From positions 1-64,000 of the forward strand of contig JANRKU010000137.1 of assembly GCA_033763335.1 (NCBI GenBank): a stretch of DNA of 64,000 nt, read 5' to 3'. Source of the stretch: GCA-2794515 sp033763335. GTDB lineage: Bacteria > Chloroflexota > Anaerolineae > Aggregatilineales > Phototrophicaceae. The notes below the pieces were generated by a model. It made no database searches. It had not been told where the DNA came from and was given only the letters and a program-made list of their open reading frames with translations. Shown piece by piece: positions 53,583 through 62,742 of the stretch (its first letter is position 1; every line of letters starts with the position of its first letter). The position numbers and the translations under genes were made by a program.

Positions 53583-53594
53583 GATTAAAAATAT

Positions 53595-56186
53595 TTATGA
53601 CGCGGTAATTGCCTTCACCTGTTGGGTGATAAGTTTTTCTTTGGATTCAGAATCGGTGGCGAGGTCAATTTCTGGACGGAGGGGGTCTATTCCCAAGAAA
53701 GATTCTAATACCCGTCTGCGCCAAACAAAGCGTAAGGTGAGCATCCATAGTAACGCCATCCCCGCGATGAATAGATATAACATCGTAGACAAGGGTGATA
53801 GCTCAAAGAATCGGCGTAATGGCACAATCAGGACAATTGCCACATACAAACCAAAAATTGCTATAGCGAGGATAGTATAGCGCCAATCGCCACTATACAA
53901 ATCCCCTGCTACCCACCAACGGGTAGGGGGTTCTACGAATATCACTAAAATAAGTCCTGCGATACATGAAAAGGCAGTGAGGGCAGTTTGGGCGGCGAGT
54001 ATGGCACGCTCTAGCGCATATTCTTCGGCGGTGATGTCGTAGTTGATGCCCACATAACTCACAAATTCGCTAATTTCATCGGCAGTGGCTTCAAACAAGG
54101 TTTGATTGTTGACCACCGTGATGAAGGTGATGATATATACCAACAACCCAAATACAAATACGGTTATGGCGGCGGGGAAGCAGAAATGCAATACGGAGCG
54201 CACGAGGCTCACCTTGCGCGTATTGCCCGGTTTTGCCCATAGTGCCAATGCAAAGGTCGGGATGCCCACCGTCAAAAAGGCAATGAGTGAGGCGTGCTTG
54301 GGGACGAATGGGAAGCCCATTCCCACGATGCTGGTCGCCATGATGAGCAACGCGGCATAGAGCGCACGGGTGAGGAAGAGGCGCAAAATGTCTTGCATAC
54401 CGTTGATGATGCGTTGTCCTTCCAAAAAGGCGGGTGGCAATGCCCCAAATGAATCGTTGAGCAAGACCATATCGGCAACCCCGCGTGTAGCGGCGCTCCC
54501 ACTTTGCATGGCAATGCCCAAATTGGCTTTTTTGAGTGATAACACATCGTTCACACCATCACCAATCATCGCCACATAATGCCCTTGCGCCTTGAGCGCC
54601 TCGACAATTTTTTCTTTTTGTTCTGGCGTAATTCTGCCAAATACAGTGGTTTCTGCGACAGTTTGCTCAAATTGTGCCTGTTCCATCTCGGCAAGGTCTG
54701 TGCCAGATACCGATTTGAAATCTGGGGGGAAGCCTGCTTGCTTGGCGAGTGCAGATACGGTCTGTGGGTTATCCCCAGAGATGACTTTGAGCGCCACACC
54801 TGCATTGATAAAGCCCTTCAGTGTCTCTTTGAGGTTGGCGCGTAACTCATCGCTAAAACTGACAATCGCCAACGGTTCTAAATCGGGCAGACCCGCATTT
54901 CCGAGCGAATCGTGTAATTTTGTTGTATTGGGATTATAGGCAAAGAGCAACACACGCATCCCTTTGTCAGATAAATCATCCATGTGGGGGTGTAAATCCA
55001 AGTCTTTTGGCAGGTGTGGCGCGAGCATTTCGATTGCGCCGATGACATACACCCCGCGCATATCATCATTATCAAATGCGAGTGCGCTCCATTTGCGGGC
55101 AGATGAAAATGGCACTTCATCCACAATTGGCAATTTTTGCCCTGCTAATCCCGCTAAAATCGCCTCTGAGGTGCGATTGGTGGCGGTGGCACTATGGGCA
55201 AAATTGCCGAGCAAGCGTTGAATTTGCACTTTATCCAATTTTAAGGGTCGCACATCCTCATAATGAATTTTATTGGCGGTGAGGGTGCCTGTTTTATCTA
55301 CACATAGCACCGTCACATTGCTGAGGGATTCCACCGAGTTGGATTGTTGCACCAAAATCCCTTTTTGGACAATCCGCAATGCGCCCAACGCATACGCCAC
55401 AATGACCATAAAAAATAAGCCGTTGGGGACGAGTCCCGCTACGACTGCCGCCATTTGCACCGTCCGCATGATGGGGACAGCAGAGAGTATGGCAGAGATA
55501 AACAATAAAAAGCCGATGAAAAGTGCCAGCATCATCAACACACGGATGACCAAATCTACTTCTTTTTGGAGGGGGGTTTTGGTCACACGGAACGATTTTG
55601 CCTGTGCGGTGAGTTTGTTGGCGAAGCTATCTTTACCGACTCGAATCGCCTCATAGCGCCCTTTGCCACTGACGACAAAACTGCCCGAATACACATCTTG
55701 TCCGTTAGTCTTGGGGATGAGGTCTGATTCGCCCGTGAGTTGCGATTCATCGAGTTCCAGTTTTGCATCGCTAACCAGCACGCCATCTACGACAATTTGG
55801 TCGCCCGCATCGGCAATGATGATGTCGCCAATGACAATTTCGGATGGGTCGGCTTGGCGTGGTTCACCATCGCGCACCAGCGTAATTTTGGGGCGGGTGA
55901 GCAGGGCGATTTGGTCGAGTTGACGCTTGGCGCGGATTTCTTGAAAAACACCGATGACCACATTGAGCGCAATGAGACCGACACTCACAAACGCATCGCC
56001 ATAACGCCCAATGCCAATCATCACCGCGCCGATGACGAATAGAATCACGTTGATAAGGTTAATTACATTTTGTTGAATAATTTGTTGATAAGTACGCCCT
56101 GTCTGAATTTTGGCATCATTGCCTTGTCCATTGGCACGGCGGGTTTGTGCTTCGTGTTCAGTTAAGCCCAGATTGGGGTCGGTCAT
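53595..56186 (-). CDS. P-type cation-transporting ATPase (CtpE-like)
   Basis: An 863-residue P-type ATPase. The phosphorylation motif DKTGTLT, the TGES loop (LTGESDLIPK) and the hinge motif GDGVNDVLSLKKANLG are all present, with about ten membrane segments. The VLSLK text after GDGVND and the C-terminal membrane pattern resemble mycobacterial CtpE, a Ca2+-related pump. The frame is open upstream to 56453, but that part is not family-like. The ATG at 56186 has GGAGC upstream and gives the expected length. It is divergent from serB. Confidence 0.92.
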   Translation of the reverse strand: MTDPNLGLTEHEAQTRRANGQGNDAKIQTGRTYQQIIQQNVINLINVILFVIGAVMIGIGRYGDAFVSVGLIALNVVIGVFQEIRAKRQLDQIALLTRPKITLVRDGEPRQADPSEIVIGDIIIADAGDQIVVDGVLVSDAKLELDESQLTGESDLIPKTNGQDVYSGSFVVSGKGRYEAIRVGKDSFANKLTAQAKSFRVTKTPLQKEVDLVIRVLMMLALFIGFLLFISAILSAVPIMRTVQMAAVVAGLVPNGLFFMVIVAYALGALRIVQKGILVQQSNSVESLSNVTVLCVDKTGTLTANKIHYEDVRPLKLDKVQIQRLLGNFAHSATATNRTSEAILAGLAGQKLPIVDEVPFSSARKWSALAFDNDDMRGVYVIGAIEMLAPHLPKDLDLHPHMDDLSDKGMRVLLFAYNPNTTKLHDSLGNAGLPDLEPLAIVSFSDELRANLKETLKGFINAGVALKVISGDNPQTVSALAKQAGFPPDFKSVSGTDLAEMEQAQFEQTVAETTVFGRITPEQKEKIVEALKAQGHYVAMIGDGVNDVLSLKKANLGIAMQSGSAATRGVADMVLLNDSFGALPPAFLEGQRIINGMQDILRLFLTRALYAALLIMATSIVGMGFPFVPKHASLIAFLTVGIPTFALALWAKPGNTRKVSLVRSVLHFCFPAAITVFVFGLLVYIITFITVVNNQTLFEATADEISEFVSYVGINYDITAEEYALERAILAAQTALTAFSCIAGLILVIFVEPPTRWWVAGDLYSGDWRYTILAIAIFGLYVAIVLIVPLRRFFELSPLSTMLYLFIAGMALLWMLTLRFVWRRRVLESFLGIDPLRPEIDLATDSESKEKLITQQVKAITAS

Positions 56187-56288
56187 AAAAATATGCTCCA
56201 CTTGGTTATATGTTGCCCTACACATCACTCTATAACCCATTATAATCAACACATCCATCAATTTGATATGGAGATGTGGAAAAAAAGT

Positions 56289-57140
56289 ATGACACAAGAT
56301 GTCCGTTGGGCAAGTTTTGATTTGATATTTTTCGATTGTGATAGCACGCTTTCGACCATTGAGGGTATTGATGAATTGGCAAAACTCAAGGGCAAAGAAT
56401 GGCGTGTTGGGTTGCTCACCCAAAAGGCGATGGATGGGGAACTGGACTTGCAAGAAGTCTATGGCAAACGCCTACAAGCCATTCGCCCCACACGCGGAGA
56501 ACTCAAAGCCGTTGAAGAACGCTATTGGGAAACACTCGTCCCCGATGTGATCGAGGTGCTAGAGGCGCTCAAATTTTTGGGAAAGACGATATTCATCATC
56601 AGTGGCGGATTGGCAGAGCCAGTAAAAGGCTTTGGCAAGCGGTTGGGGATTCCCCAAGAGCGTATTCGTGCGGTGGAATTGGAATATAATGAACTTTCTG
56701 GCGAATGGTGGAAATATCATGAGCCACAGACCCAAAATCGGCAAGCCTATTTAGATTACAATGAGGGTCCGCTCACAGTGAGTAGTGGCAAGCCATTCAT
56801 CATCCAAGACCTTGCCCATAATCAACATGGGCGACGCTTGATGGTTGGCGATGGGTCATCTGACCTTGCCACGCGCAATGTCGTGGATTTATTTGTGGGA
56901 TTTGGCGGGGTGGTGACACGCCAAAAAGTATTGAATGAATCTGAAGCCTTTATCCATAGCCCCAGCATTGCCCCTATTTTGCCTATTTCATCGGGTTTTG
57001 GTGGCTATGAACGGGTGAAAGGCACACCTCACCAAGCGGTATATGAACGGGGTATCAAATTGGCGTTGGAGCAAGGTCTGACATTTACAAATATGGACTT
57101 GCAACACGCATTTATCAACGAATTCAATAAGGAAAAATGA
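56289..57140 (+). CDS. serB: Phosphoserine phosphatase-like HAD-IB hydrolase
   Basis: A 283-residue HAD phosphatase with the DxD motif FFDCDSTLSTIEGIDELA (nucleophile and acid/base Asp), the second motif IFIISGGL and the third motif VGDGSSDLA. The spacing and the EGIDELA text fit phosphoserine phosphatase (the last step of serine synthesis) better than other HAD-IB enzymes. The start at 56289 is preferred; in-frame ATG codons at 56268 and 56274 are possible. The following HAD gene overlaps by 4 bp, and serA is close downstream. Confidence 0.85.
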   Translation: MTQDVRWASFDLIFFDCDSTLSTIEGIDELAKLKGKEWRVGLLTQKAMDGELDLQEVYGKRLQAIRPTRGELKAVEERYWETLVPDVIEVLEALKFLGKTIFIISGGLAEPVKGFGKRLGIPQERIRAVELEYNELSGEWWKYHEPQTQNRQAYLDYNEGPLTVSSGKPFIIQDLAHNQHGRRLMVGDGSSDLATRNVVDLFVGFGGVVTRQKVLNESEAFIHSPSIAPILPISSGFGGYERVKGTPHQAVYERGIKLALEQGLTFTNMDLQHAFINEFNKEK

Positions 57141-57790
57141 TGAAGTTTGACGCGATTATTTTTGATATGGATGGTCTGTTGGTAGATTCTGAAATTGTCT
57201 GGTATAAGGCAGAAGATGAACTCATCACAGATAGGGGTTTTGTTTATAGTGAAGCAGTGCGCGACTCGATTGTCGGGATGCGTATTGACCAATTTCTGGC
57301 AAAATTGAAAGAAATCTATAACCTGCCAGAGACGGTTGAGCAGTTGATTGTCGAACTGGAAGGGCGGATGCTCACCCTTATTCCCCAATTGGTCAAGCCG
57401 AATGCAGGCGCACAAGCCATTATTGATTTTGTCATCAAGAATAATATTCTGCACGCCATTGCGTCTAATTCATCCATGAATATCATCAATGTCACCCTCC
57501 AATCACAAGGGTGGGGTGATATTTTTGATGTGCGCTGTACAGGTGATGATGAAATCAGTGGCAAGCCCGACCCGTATGTGTATTTGCGGGCGGCGGAAAA
57601 GCTCGGCGTAGACCCAAAACGCTGTTTGGCATTAGAAGATAGCCCCAATGGGTCTAAGGCGGCGGTTGCGGCAGGCATGACTTGTTATGCTGTGCCAGAT
57701 TTATCACATAGCACGCCAGAATCGTTCAAACACATCACCCCACATGTATTCAAAAATTTGAATGATGTGTTGGCAGATTTACAAGATTAA
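57137..57790 (+). CDS. HAD-IA family hydrolase (beta-phosphoglucomutase-like)
   Basis: A 217-residue HAD hydrolase with FDMDGLLVDSE (nucleophile and acid/base Asp), the second motif ASNSS, Lys in SGKPDPYVY and the acidic pair in LALEDSPNG. It belongs to the PGM/YcjU-like group, acting on sugar phosphates or other phosphomonoesters. It overlaps the serB stop by ATGA, so it is co-translated. Substrate unknown. Confidence 0.88.
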   Translation: MMKFDAIIFDMDGLLVDSEIVWYKAEDELITDRGFVYSEAVRDSIVGMRIDQFLAKLKEIYNLPETVEQLIVELEGRMLTLIPQLVKPNAGAQAIIDFVIKNNILHAIASNSSMNIINVTLQSQGWGDIFDVRCTGDDEISGKPDPYVYLRAAEKLGVDPKRCLALEDSPNGSKAAVAAGMTCYAVPDLSHSTPESFKHITPHVFKNLNDVLADLQD

Positions 57791-57830
57791 TTTGGGCATA
57801 ATCAGTCATGCCACTATATCAGTTTCGCTC

Positions 57831-57858
57831 GTAGGGGCGCAACATGTTGCGCCCCTAC
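57831..57858. repeat. Perfect 28-bp palindromic repeat before serA
   Basis: The cleanest copy of the GCGCAAC-type palindrome: GTAGGGGCGCAACA followed by its exact reverse complement. It lies in the gap between the HAD gene and serA. Confidence 0.9.
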
Positions 57859-57905
57859 ACCACCTAAACATAAAGTGGTGAGGCTAACCACGAAAGGATT
57901 TATGG

Positions 57906-59498
57906 ATGACCTATCACATTGTCGTTGCCACCGATTTAACCGATGAAGGCATGGCATGGCTCAAAAATGCGCCTGATATTGATATTAAGACCGTTTCGCC
58001 CAATATTGGTGCATTGCGCGAGGCGCTCAAAACTGCCAATGCACTTATCATTCGGGATGATATTCAAGTAGATGCCGATATGCTCGAAGATGCCCCTCAT
58101 CTCAAAGTGGTGGGCAGACCAACGGCGGGGCTAAGTGGCATTGATATTGAAGCCGCCACCGCTAATGGGATTATTGTGATGAATACGCCCGGTGTGAGCG
58201 CGGTTGCCGCCGCCGAACATACGATGGCGCTCATGCTCACGCTCAGTCGGCGCTTGATAGAAGCCCATAACAGCATGAAGGCGGGTTTTTGGCTACTTGA
58301 CCGCAAGCAACAAGCGGGCAGGCAATTACATGGTAAGACGCTCGGTATTATCGGCTTGGGGCGTGTGGGACAAGTGATAGCACAGATGGCACTTGGGTTT
58401 GGGATGAAAGTGATCGCCAGCGACCCTTACGTGCGTGAAGACCAATTGGTGGATAAACGGGTGATATTGCTTGGTTTGCGCGATTTGCTCGCGCGGAGCG
58501 ATTTTGTCACCTTGCATGTGCCACCCACCAAAGAAACATTGCGGATGATAGATGCAGAACGCATTAAACAGATGAAAACAGGGGCGTATCTCATCAATAC
58601 CGCCTTTGGGAAGGTATGGGATGAAAGCGCAGTGGCAGATGCCATCAAAACAGGTCATTTAGGGGGTGTGGCAGTTGATGTTTATCCCGATGAACCCCCT
58701 TATAATAGCCCGCTTATCGGCTTAAATGGGGTTATTCATACCCCTCATATCGCTGAAAATACAGTAGAAGCCACACAAGACCTTTCAATGCAAATTGTCC
58801 AGCAGGTGGTGGATGCCTTGCGTGAGACCGATTATCGTAATGTGGTTAATTTGCCATTTTTGCCCGGTATTGATTATGAGCGTATCCGCCCCTATCTGGT
58901 TTTGGCAGAACGGATTGGTCGCCTATTTCATGCGTTGGCGCGGAATCCGATTAAGTGGGTGGGTGTGGATTTGCGCGGGGAAGATGTCAGTGGGTTGGTC
59001 AAACCCATCACCGTAGCGGTGCTAAAAGGGGTTTTATACCCCATCTTGGGCGATAAAGTGAGTTATATCAACGCGCCCATCCTCGCCAATGAACGCGGGA
59101 TTCAAGTCGCGCAGGTCAAAAATTTGCCTGTGGGCGATTATGCCAATTTGGTCAGTTGCCAAGTCGTGTTAGAAGATGGCGAAGAAATTGTCATGGCAGG
59201 TACATTATTGGATGGCAAAGAACCACATATCATGCAAATCAACGAATATCGCATGAATTTTGTCCCAGAGGGGCATTTGGTGGTCATGGGTAGTTATGAC
59301 CAACCGGGTGTGATTGGCAAGGTCGGGACGCTCATGGCGGATAATGAGATTAATATCGCCAGTTGGCATACGGGACGCGCAGAACGCGCTGGGCAGACGC
59401 TCACGATTCTCACATTGGATAATGCGTTGCCCGAAGTTGTTCTGGAAATTTTACGGAATCAAGAATTTGTACGCCATGCCCATCAAGTTGAACTATAA
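57906..59498 (+). CDS. serA: D-3-phosphoglycerate dehydrogenase (atypical active site)
   Basis: A 530-residue SerA with the long domain order: substrate-binding, NAD-binding (GIIGLGRVGQ), intervening and C-terminal ACT domain (VMGSYDQPGVIGKVGTLM). The catalytic triad of this family is Arg, Glu and His. The Glu (E263, DVYPDEPP) and His (H281, HTPHIAEN) are present, but the Arg position of the usual NTARG motif is Phe here (INTAFGKVWDE, F234). The motif after the His also reads HIAENTVEA rather than HLGASTVEA. It completes a serB-HAD-serA cluster. Activity on phosphoglycerate should be considered uncertain. Confidence 0.88.
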   Translation: MTYHIVVATDLTDEGMAWLKNAPDIDIKTVSPNIGALREALKTANALIIRDDIQVDADMLEDAPHLKVVGRPTAGLSGIDIEAATANGIIVMNTPGVSAVAAAEHTMALMLTLSRRLIEAHNSMKAGFWLLDRKQQAGRQLHGKTLGIIGLGRVGQVIAQMALGFGMKVIASDPYVREDQLVDKRVILLGLRDLLARSDFVTLHVPPTKETLRMIDAERIKQMKTGAYLINTAFGKVWDESAVADAIKTGHLGGVAVDVYPDEPPYNSPLIGLNGVIHTPHIAENTVEATQDLSMQIVQQVVDALRETDYRNVVNLPFLPGIDYERIRPYLVLAERIGRLFHALARNPIKWVGVDLRGEDVSGLVKPITVAVLKGVLYPILGDKVSYINAPILANERGIQVAQVKNLPVGDYANLVSCQVVLEDGEEIVMAGTLLDGKEPHIMQINEYRMNFVPEGHLVVMGSYDQPGVIGKVGTLMADNEINIASWHTGRAERAGQTLTILTLDNALPEVVLEILRNQEFVRHAHQVEL

Positions 59499-59510
59499 TA
59501 GGGGTTGTAA

Positions 59511-59580
59511 AGGGCAGATGGCATGGTTGCCTGCGCCCCTACAAACCATTTTGGATGGTAGGGATACGCTATAGCGTGTC
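59511..59580. repeat. Degenerate palindromic repeat pair after serA
   Basis: A decayed copy (AGGGCAGATGG ... TGCGCCCCTAC) is followed by GTAGGGATACGCTATAGCGTGTC (59558-59580), whose centre ACGCTATAGCGT is palindromic. Flanks match the family's GTAGGG end. Confidence 0.55.
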
Positions 59581-59601
59581 TTATAACGAGGATATAAACC
59601 C

Positions 59602-60291
59602 ATGCGTTATTTATTGATTTGCTTGATGCTGATTATGCTTACAGCCTGTGGCGGTGGCGAAGAACCGACTGCTATCCCGAATACAGATGCACCACCGACT
59701 GTTTTTGTGCCACAAAATACCCCTGTGGGTATAGTAGAGATTGCCCCAGAAAATACGACGACTATCGAGACACTCATCGCAGAAGAAGTTTCTGCACAAA
59801 ATCCGCAACCATTTGTACCCACATTAGCCCCTGTTGAAGAGGGCGGATTGGCTGTGCCATTGGCGGGGACTTTGGTGGCATCACAAACAGAAGACCCACA
59901 AGCGGGTTCTGCTTTCGATTATATTTATTTTGTCCAAGAAGGTGGCGCTAATAACGAGCGCATCGTCATCGAAATTTATAGCGATGGACGCACGAAACGC
60001 AATGACCAAGAAGGTACGATTGGGCAAGACCGTATCATCGAAATTATTCGGGCGATGGACGCACTGAATTATTTTGGGTTACAAGGCACATTTTTGGGAC
60101 CAGCCCCACGCCCCGATGAGTATATCTATCAGATTTATATCAAGCGTGGTGCGAATGAACGGCTTATCAACGCACAAGACGGGTACATCCCCATCGAATT
60201 TGTGCAATTTATGTCTACCATTCGCAATGTGGTCGAAATCGAGGCAACCCCAGAAGTTACACCAACTGTAGAAGCTACACCTGCTTCGTAA
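59602..60291 (+). CDS. Lipoprotein of unknown function
   Basis: A 229-residue predicted lipoprotein with signal peptide MRYLLICLMLIML and lipobox LTAC. A Thr/Pro-rich linker leads to a beta domain (DYIYFVQEGGANNERIVIEIYSD... in short runs) ending in a Thr/Pro tail (VTPTVEATPAS). An RBS-like GAGGA lies upstream. It has no recognisable domain. The repeat-like Thr/Pro tail resembles that of the dihaem cytochrome. Confidence 0.75.
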   Translation: MRYLLICLMLIMLTACGGGEEPTAIPNTDAPPTVFVPQNTPVGIVEIAPENTTTIETLIAEEVSAQNPQPFVPTLAPVEEGGLAVPLAGTLVASQTEDPQAGSAFDYIYFVQEGGANNERIVIEIYSDGRTKRNDQEGTIGQDRIIEIIRAMDALNYFGLQGTFLGPAPRPDEYIYQIYIKRGANERLINAQDGYIPIEFVQFMSTIRNVVEIEATPEVTPTVEATPAS

Positions 60292-60303
60292 TTAGGCTTA
60301 TTT

Positions 60304-60882
60304 TTAAGAGAATATCTGGCTAATGGGGAGGGTGAAATCGGGTAATATGCCCTCTCCAGACAGTGTATCATTGATGGTGAATGTCCGTTTATTCAAACTG
60401 CCATCGGGCATGGCACGCCAAACATCCACCACTTTATCTTCTGGATAGACCGCCCATACCAATTGTGTCCCGTGTGCTAAGTATGCTTCGATTTTGCTCC
60501 GAATTTCTCTATAAGTATTGCTTGGTGAGATAACCTCTACGGCTAAATCGGGTGCTATTGGATAAACTTTAGGTAATGGTGTAATTAACCGCGATTTTGA
60601 TATAAATGACATATCGGGCATAAGGATATTATATTCTTTCAATTGATAACCAACCCCATCACCAAATGGTAGTCCAATGGGATTTGATTCAAGATAGACG
60701 AATATTTTCCCCAAGATGCGACCTGATAAACGACCATGTTCCATGCTTGCAGGTGACATTTCCTCTATAACCCCTTCAATTAATTCAAAACGGCGTGTTT
60801 CATCCTCTACAGTTTCTAAAAATGTCCAAAATTCATCGGCTGTGATGAGATTAGTTTTGGAGGGATGTATCGCTTCTAACAT
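60304..60882 (-). CDS. Uma2-family nuclease (DUF820), fifth copy in the window
   Basis: A 192-residue Uma2 protein with core motifs MPDMSFISKSR and APDLAVEVISPSN. It shares SPSNTYREIRSK with copies 2 and 3 and ends in ILPDFTLPISQIFS. It is convergent with the lipoprotein gene and shares its strand with the next lipoprotein. Full-length and apparently intact. Confidence 0.88.
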   Translation of the reverse strand: MLEAIHPSKTNLITADEFWTFLETVEDETRRFELIEGVIEEMSPASMEHGRLSGRILGKIFVYLESNPIGLPFGDGVGYQLKEYNILMPDMSFISKSRLITPLPKVYPIAPDLAVEVISPSNTYREIRSKIEAYLAHGTQLVWAVYPEDKVVDVWRAMPDGSLNKRTFTINDTLSGEGILPDFTLPISQIFS

Positions 60883-60917
60883 GGCTTATTCCTCAATGTG
60901 CTATTTTTTATACTATA

Positions 60918-62111
60918 TCACGGAATTTCGGGGAGCGCCTGAACGGTCACGAGATGAAACGCGGGTGTTCCCCCCAATTCGGTAATATTAAAATTGAATG
61001 TCCCTGTATCTTGTGGCAGAAATACCCCGTCTTTAATCGGCATAAAGGCGCTGGCAATCACCCGCCGTCCCGTATCATAAAGCGTCACAATGGCGATGGG
61101 GTCACGCATAATATCTGTGCCGATATGGGTGACATCCCCTCTGATAATGACAAATCCTTCGGGCGATAATGTCCGTTCACTGGTTATCGTAAAATTTTCT
61201 TCGCCATAATAACGGGGTGTGGCTTGGTCTGGATTCCATCCGCCACCGCCGATGGTGAGGCTATAATTTACGGCTTCTATCGGTTGTCCTTTGCCAAAAC
61301 GTAAACTAAATGGCATGAATCCGTTGGGGGGGATGGCATAGCCCATCACCTGCCCACTTTCACCTGCTACAACCACACCATCCGCCGTTTGTAAGCCCGC
61401 ATACAGGGGTATATTGCCGATGGGTGCGCTGGTCGCATTTTGCAATACACCTGTGAGGAACATCACGCCATTGGATGTTGTCCATAGATGCACCGTCGTG
61501 AGGCGTAATGGGCTTATTGCCGTCTTTTGGGCGCTAAATAGATTGGTTGGTTGTAGGGGTGGGGCAGGGTTGATTTGCACCGAATTGACGGCTTCTTCGA
61601 CCATCCGCGCTAGGGTGGGATTTTGCTCATCCAGCAATACAATTTCGATAATGCTGATGGTTTGCCCCTGTACACCGAAAAAGGTGTTGACCCCTTGTGC
61701 GATGCCACCGAGTGTCGTCCGTAAGCCGATGAGTCGCCAACTGCCATCGCCCATCGCTTGACGCTCTAATTCGGTATAACGTCCAATATCAGGACGCGCT
61801 TCTGTTTGATAGGTATTGAGCAGAACCGCGATGTCTGACACATCCGACAAGGTGAGGACGCTGACCGTGAGCAATGGCTCTGATACATCTGGCGATGAAA
61901 ATGTCGCGCTGGCGAGGTCTGGTAGCGATTGGCTAAAGGCGCTCCATGTGCGCGGGACGGTGATTTGAAACGCGCCCGATGGATGCACATAGGCAATGGG
62001 GGATGTATCGGCTGGCAATGGGGTAGGGGCATAGACCACCGCCCCTTGTCCACAGGCGGACAGGGTGATGACGATAATTAGGGCAATTAGTAGGAAAAAA
62101 TAGTGTCTCAT
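60918..62111 (-). CDS. Lipoprotein with a PsbP-like N-terminal domain
   Basis: A 397-residue lipoprotein with signal peptide MRHYFFLLIALIIVI and lipobox LSAC. Residues about 40-180 (HPSGAFQITVPRTWSAFSQ, LARMVEEAVNSVQI) look like a PsbP/Mog1-type fold, which is used widely for extracytoplasmic ligand or protein binding. The C-terminal half has beta-rich text (TTVHLWTTSNGVMFLTGVLQ, AFHLVTVQALPEIP), compatible with an immunoglobulin-like module. Function unknown. Confidence 0.75.
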   Translation of the reverse strand: MRHYFFLLIALIIVITLSACGQGAVVYAPTPLPADTSPIAYVHPSGAFQITVPRTWSAFSQSLPDLASATFSSPDVSEPLLTVSVLTLSDVSDIAVLLNTYQTEARPDIGRYTELERQAMGDGSWRLIGLRTTLGGIAQGVNTFFGVQGQTISIIEIVLLDEQNPTLARMVEEAVNSVQINPAPPLQPTNLFSAQKTAISPLRLTTVHLWTTSNGVMFLTGVLQNATSAPIGNIPLYAGLQTADGVVVAGESGQVMGYAIPPNGFMPFSLRFGKGQPIEAVNYSLTIGGGGWNPDQATPRYYGEENFTITSERTLSPEGFVIIRGDVTHIGTDIMRDPIAIVTLYDTGRRVIASAFMPIKDGVFLPQDTGTFNFNITELGGTPAFHLVTVQALPEIP

Positions 62112-62200
62112 AGCCCATATTGTAACGGGAATGGGGCTGTATGTGCAATAGATGGACTAATTACCTATGCGCTCAAAGTTTGAAATTGGGTTGAATTTCT

Positions 62201-62215
62201 GTCAAGGTGATTGAC
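62201..62215. promoter_or_regulatory. Inverted repeat overlapping the -35 of the Cys-rich protein gene
   Basis: GTCAA and TTGAC are separated by GGTGA, and the second arm is part of the -35. It is a candidate repressor site. Confidence 0.4.
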
Positions 62216-62240
62216 TTTATCCCCAAAAAACCCGTATGCT
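62211..62240 (+). promoter_or_regulatory. Promoter of the Cys-rich protein gene
   Basis: TTGACT (62211-62216) and TATGCT (62235-62240), spaced by 18 bp, about 47 bp before the start codon. Confidence 0.55.
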
Positions 62241-62286
62241 GAAAATGAGCATGAGTTAAGAAATGTTACAGATGGGGAAGTCTATT

Positions 62287-62640
62287 ATGTATGCTGAAAA
62301 TGCCTTATTTTTTCCAAAACACATTATCAGTTCATTACGTGGATTGCGTGGGTCTGACTGGGCAAAATTGGTTGACCGCGTGACCAATTTACCCGAAACA
62401 CATGAGGATGTCTTGGCGTTTATCTTGATGATGATTCGGCTAGATGGGTGTATGTGTTGCGAGACAGATAGTTATCGTGCCATGCGGGGGTGTGGTGCGT
62501 GCGCTCATCAGACGCTACGCCGATATAAAGGGACAGACCACGAATTATTATCATTATTTGATATTGCCTTGCAAGAAGTCCGCATTTTTGCCCAAGCACA
62601 CCCCACCAGTGGGGTCGAAGCGGTGAATATGCCTTATTGA
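62287..62640 (+). CDS. Cys-rich protein of unknown function
   Basis: A 117-residue protein with a compact Cys cluster in RLDGCMCCETDSYRAMRGCGACAHQTLRRYKG: five Cys plus a His, in a layout that could bind a metal ion or cluster. The rest is helical (LSLFDIALQEVRIFAQAH). The ATG at 62287 gives MYAENALFF; ATG at 62263 is the alternative. It has its own promoter and lies upstream of infC. No known domain is recognised; a zinc- or iron-binding adaptor is the most likely reading. Confidence 0.65.
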   Translation: MYAENALFFPKHIISSLRGLRGSDWAKLVDRVTNLPETHEDVLAFILMMIRLDGCMCCETDSYRAMRGCGACAHQTLRRYKGTDHELLSLFDIALQEVRIFAQAHPTSGVEAVNMPY

Positions 62641-62742
62641 CGAAACGGCTTCCTTCTGATAAACTTTTACAGCGTCTTTTGACCAAAATGCTTCAATTTC
62701 ACTAGGCGCACTTTTTGGAATCGTGAGAGAGGAAAAACCGCT

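Noticed and set aside
53449..53880. Plus-strand frame crossing the nested inverted repeat and the ATPase 3' end
   Set aside because: It runs through a structured repeat and antisense to the P-type ATPase, so coding is unlikely.
53595..56186. Heavy-metal (CPx) ATPase
   Set aside because: There is no CPC-type motif or N-terminal metal-binding domain; the GDGVNDVLSLK text points to the CtpE-like group.
15563..59580. Possible CRISPR array from the recurring palindromes
   Set aside because: Copies are spread over 44 kb, not regularly spaced, with no spacers and no cas genes.
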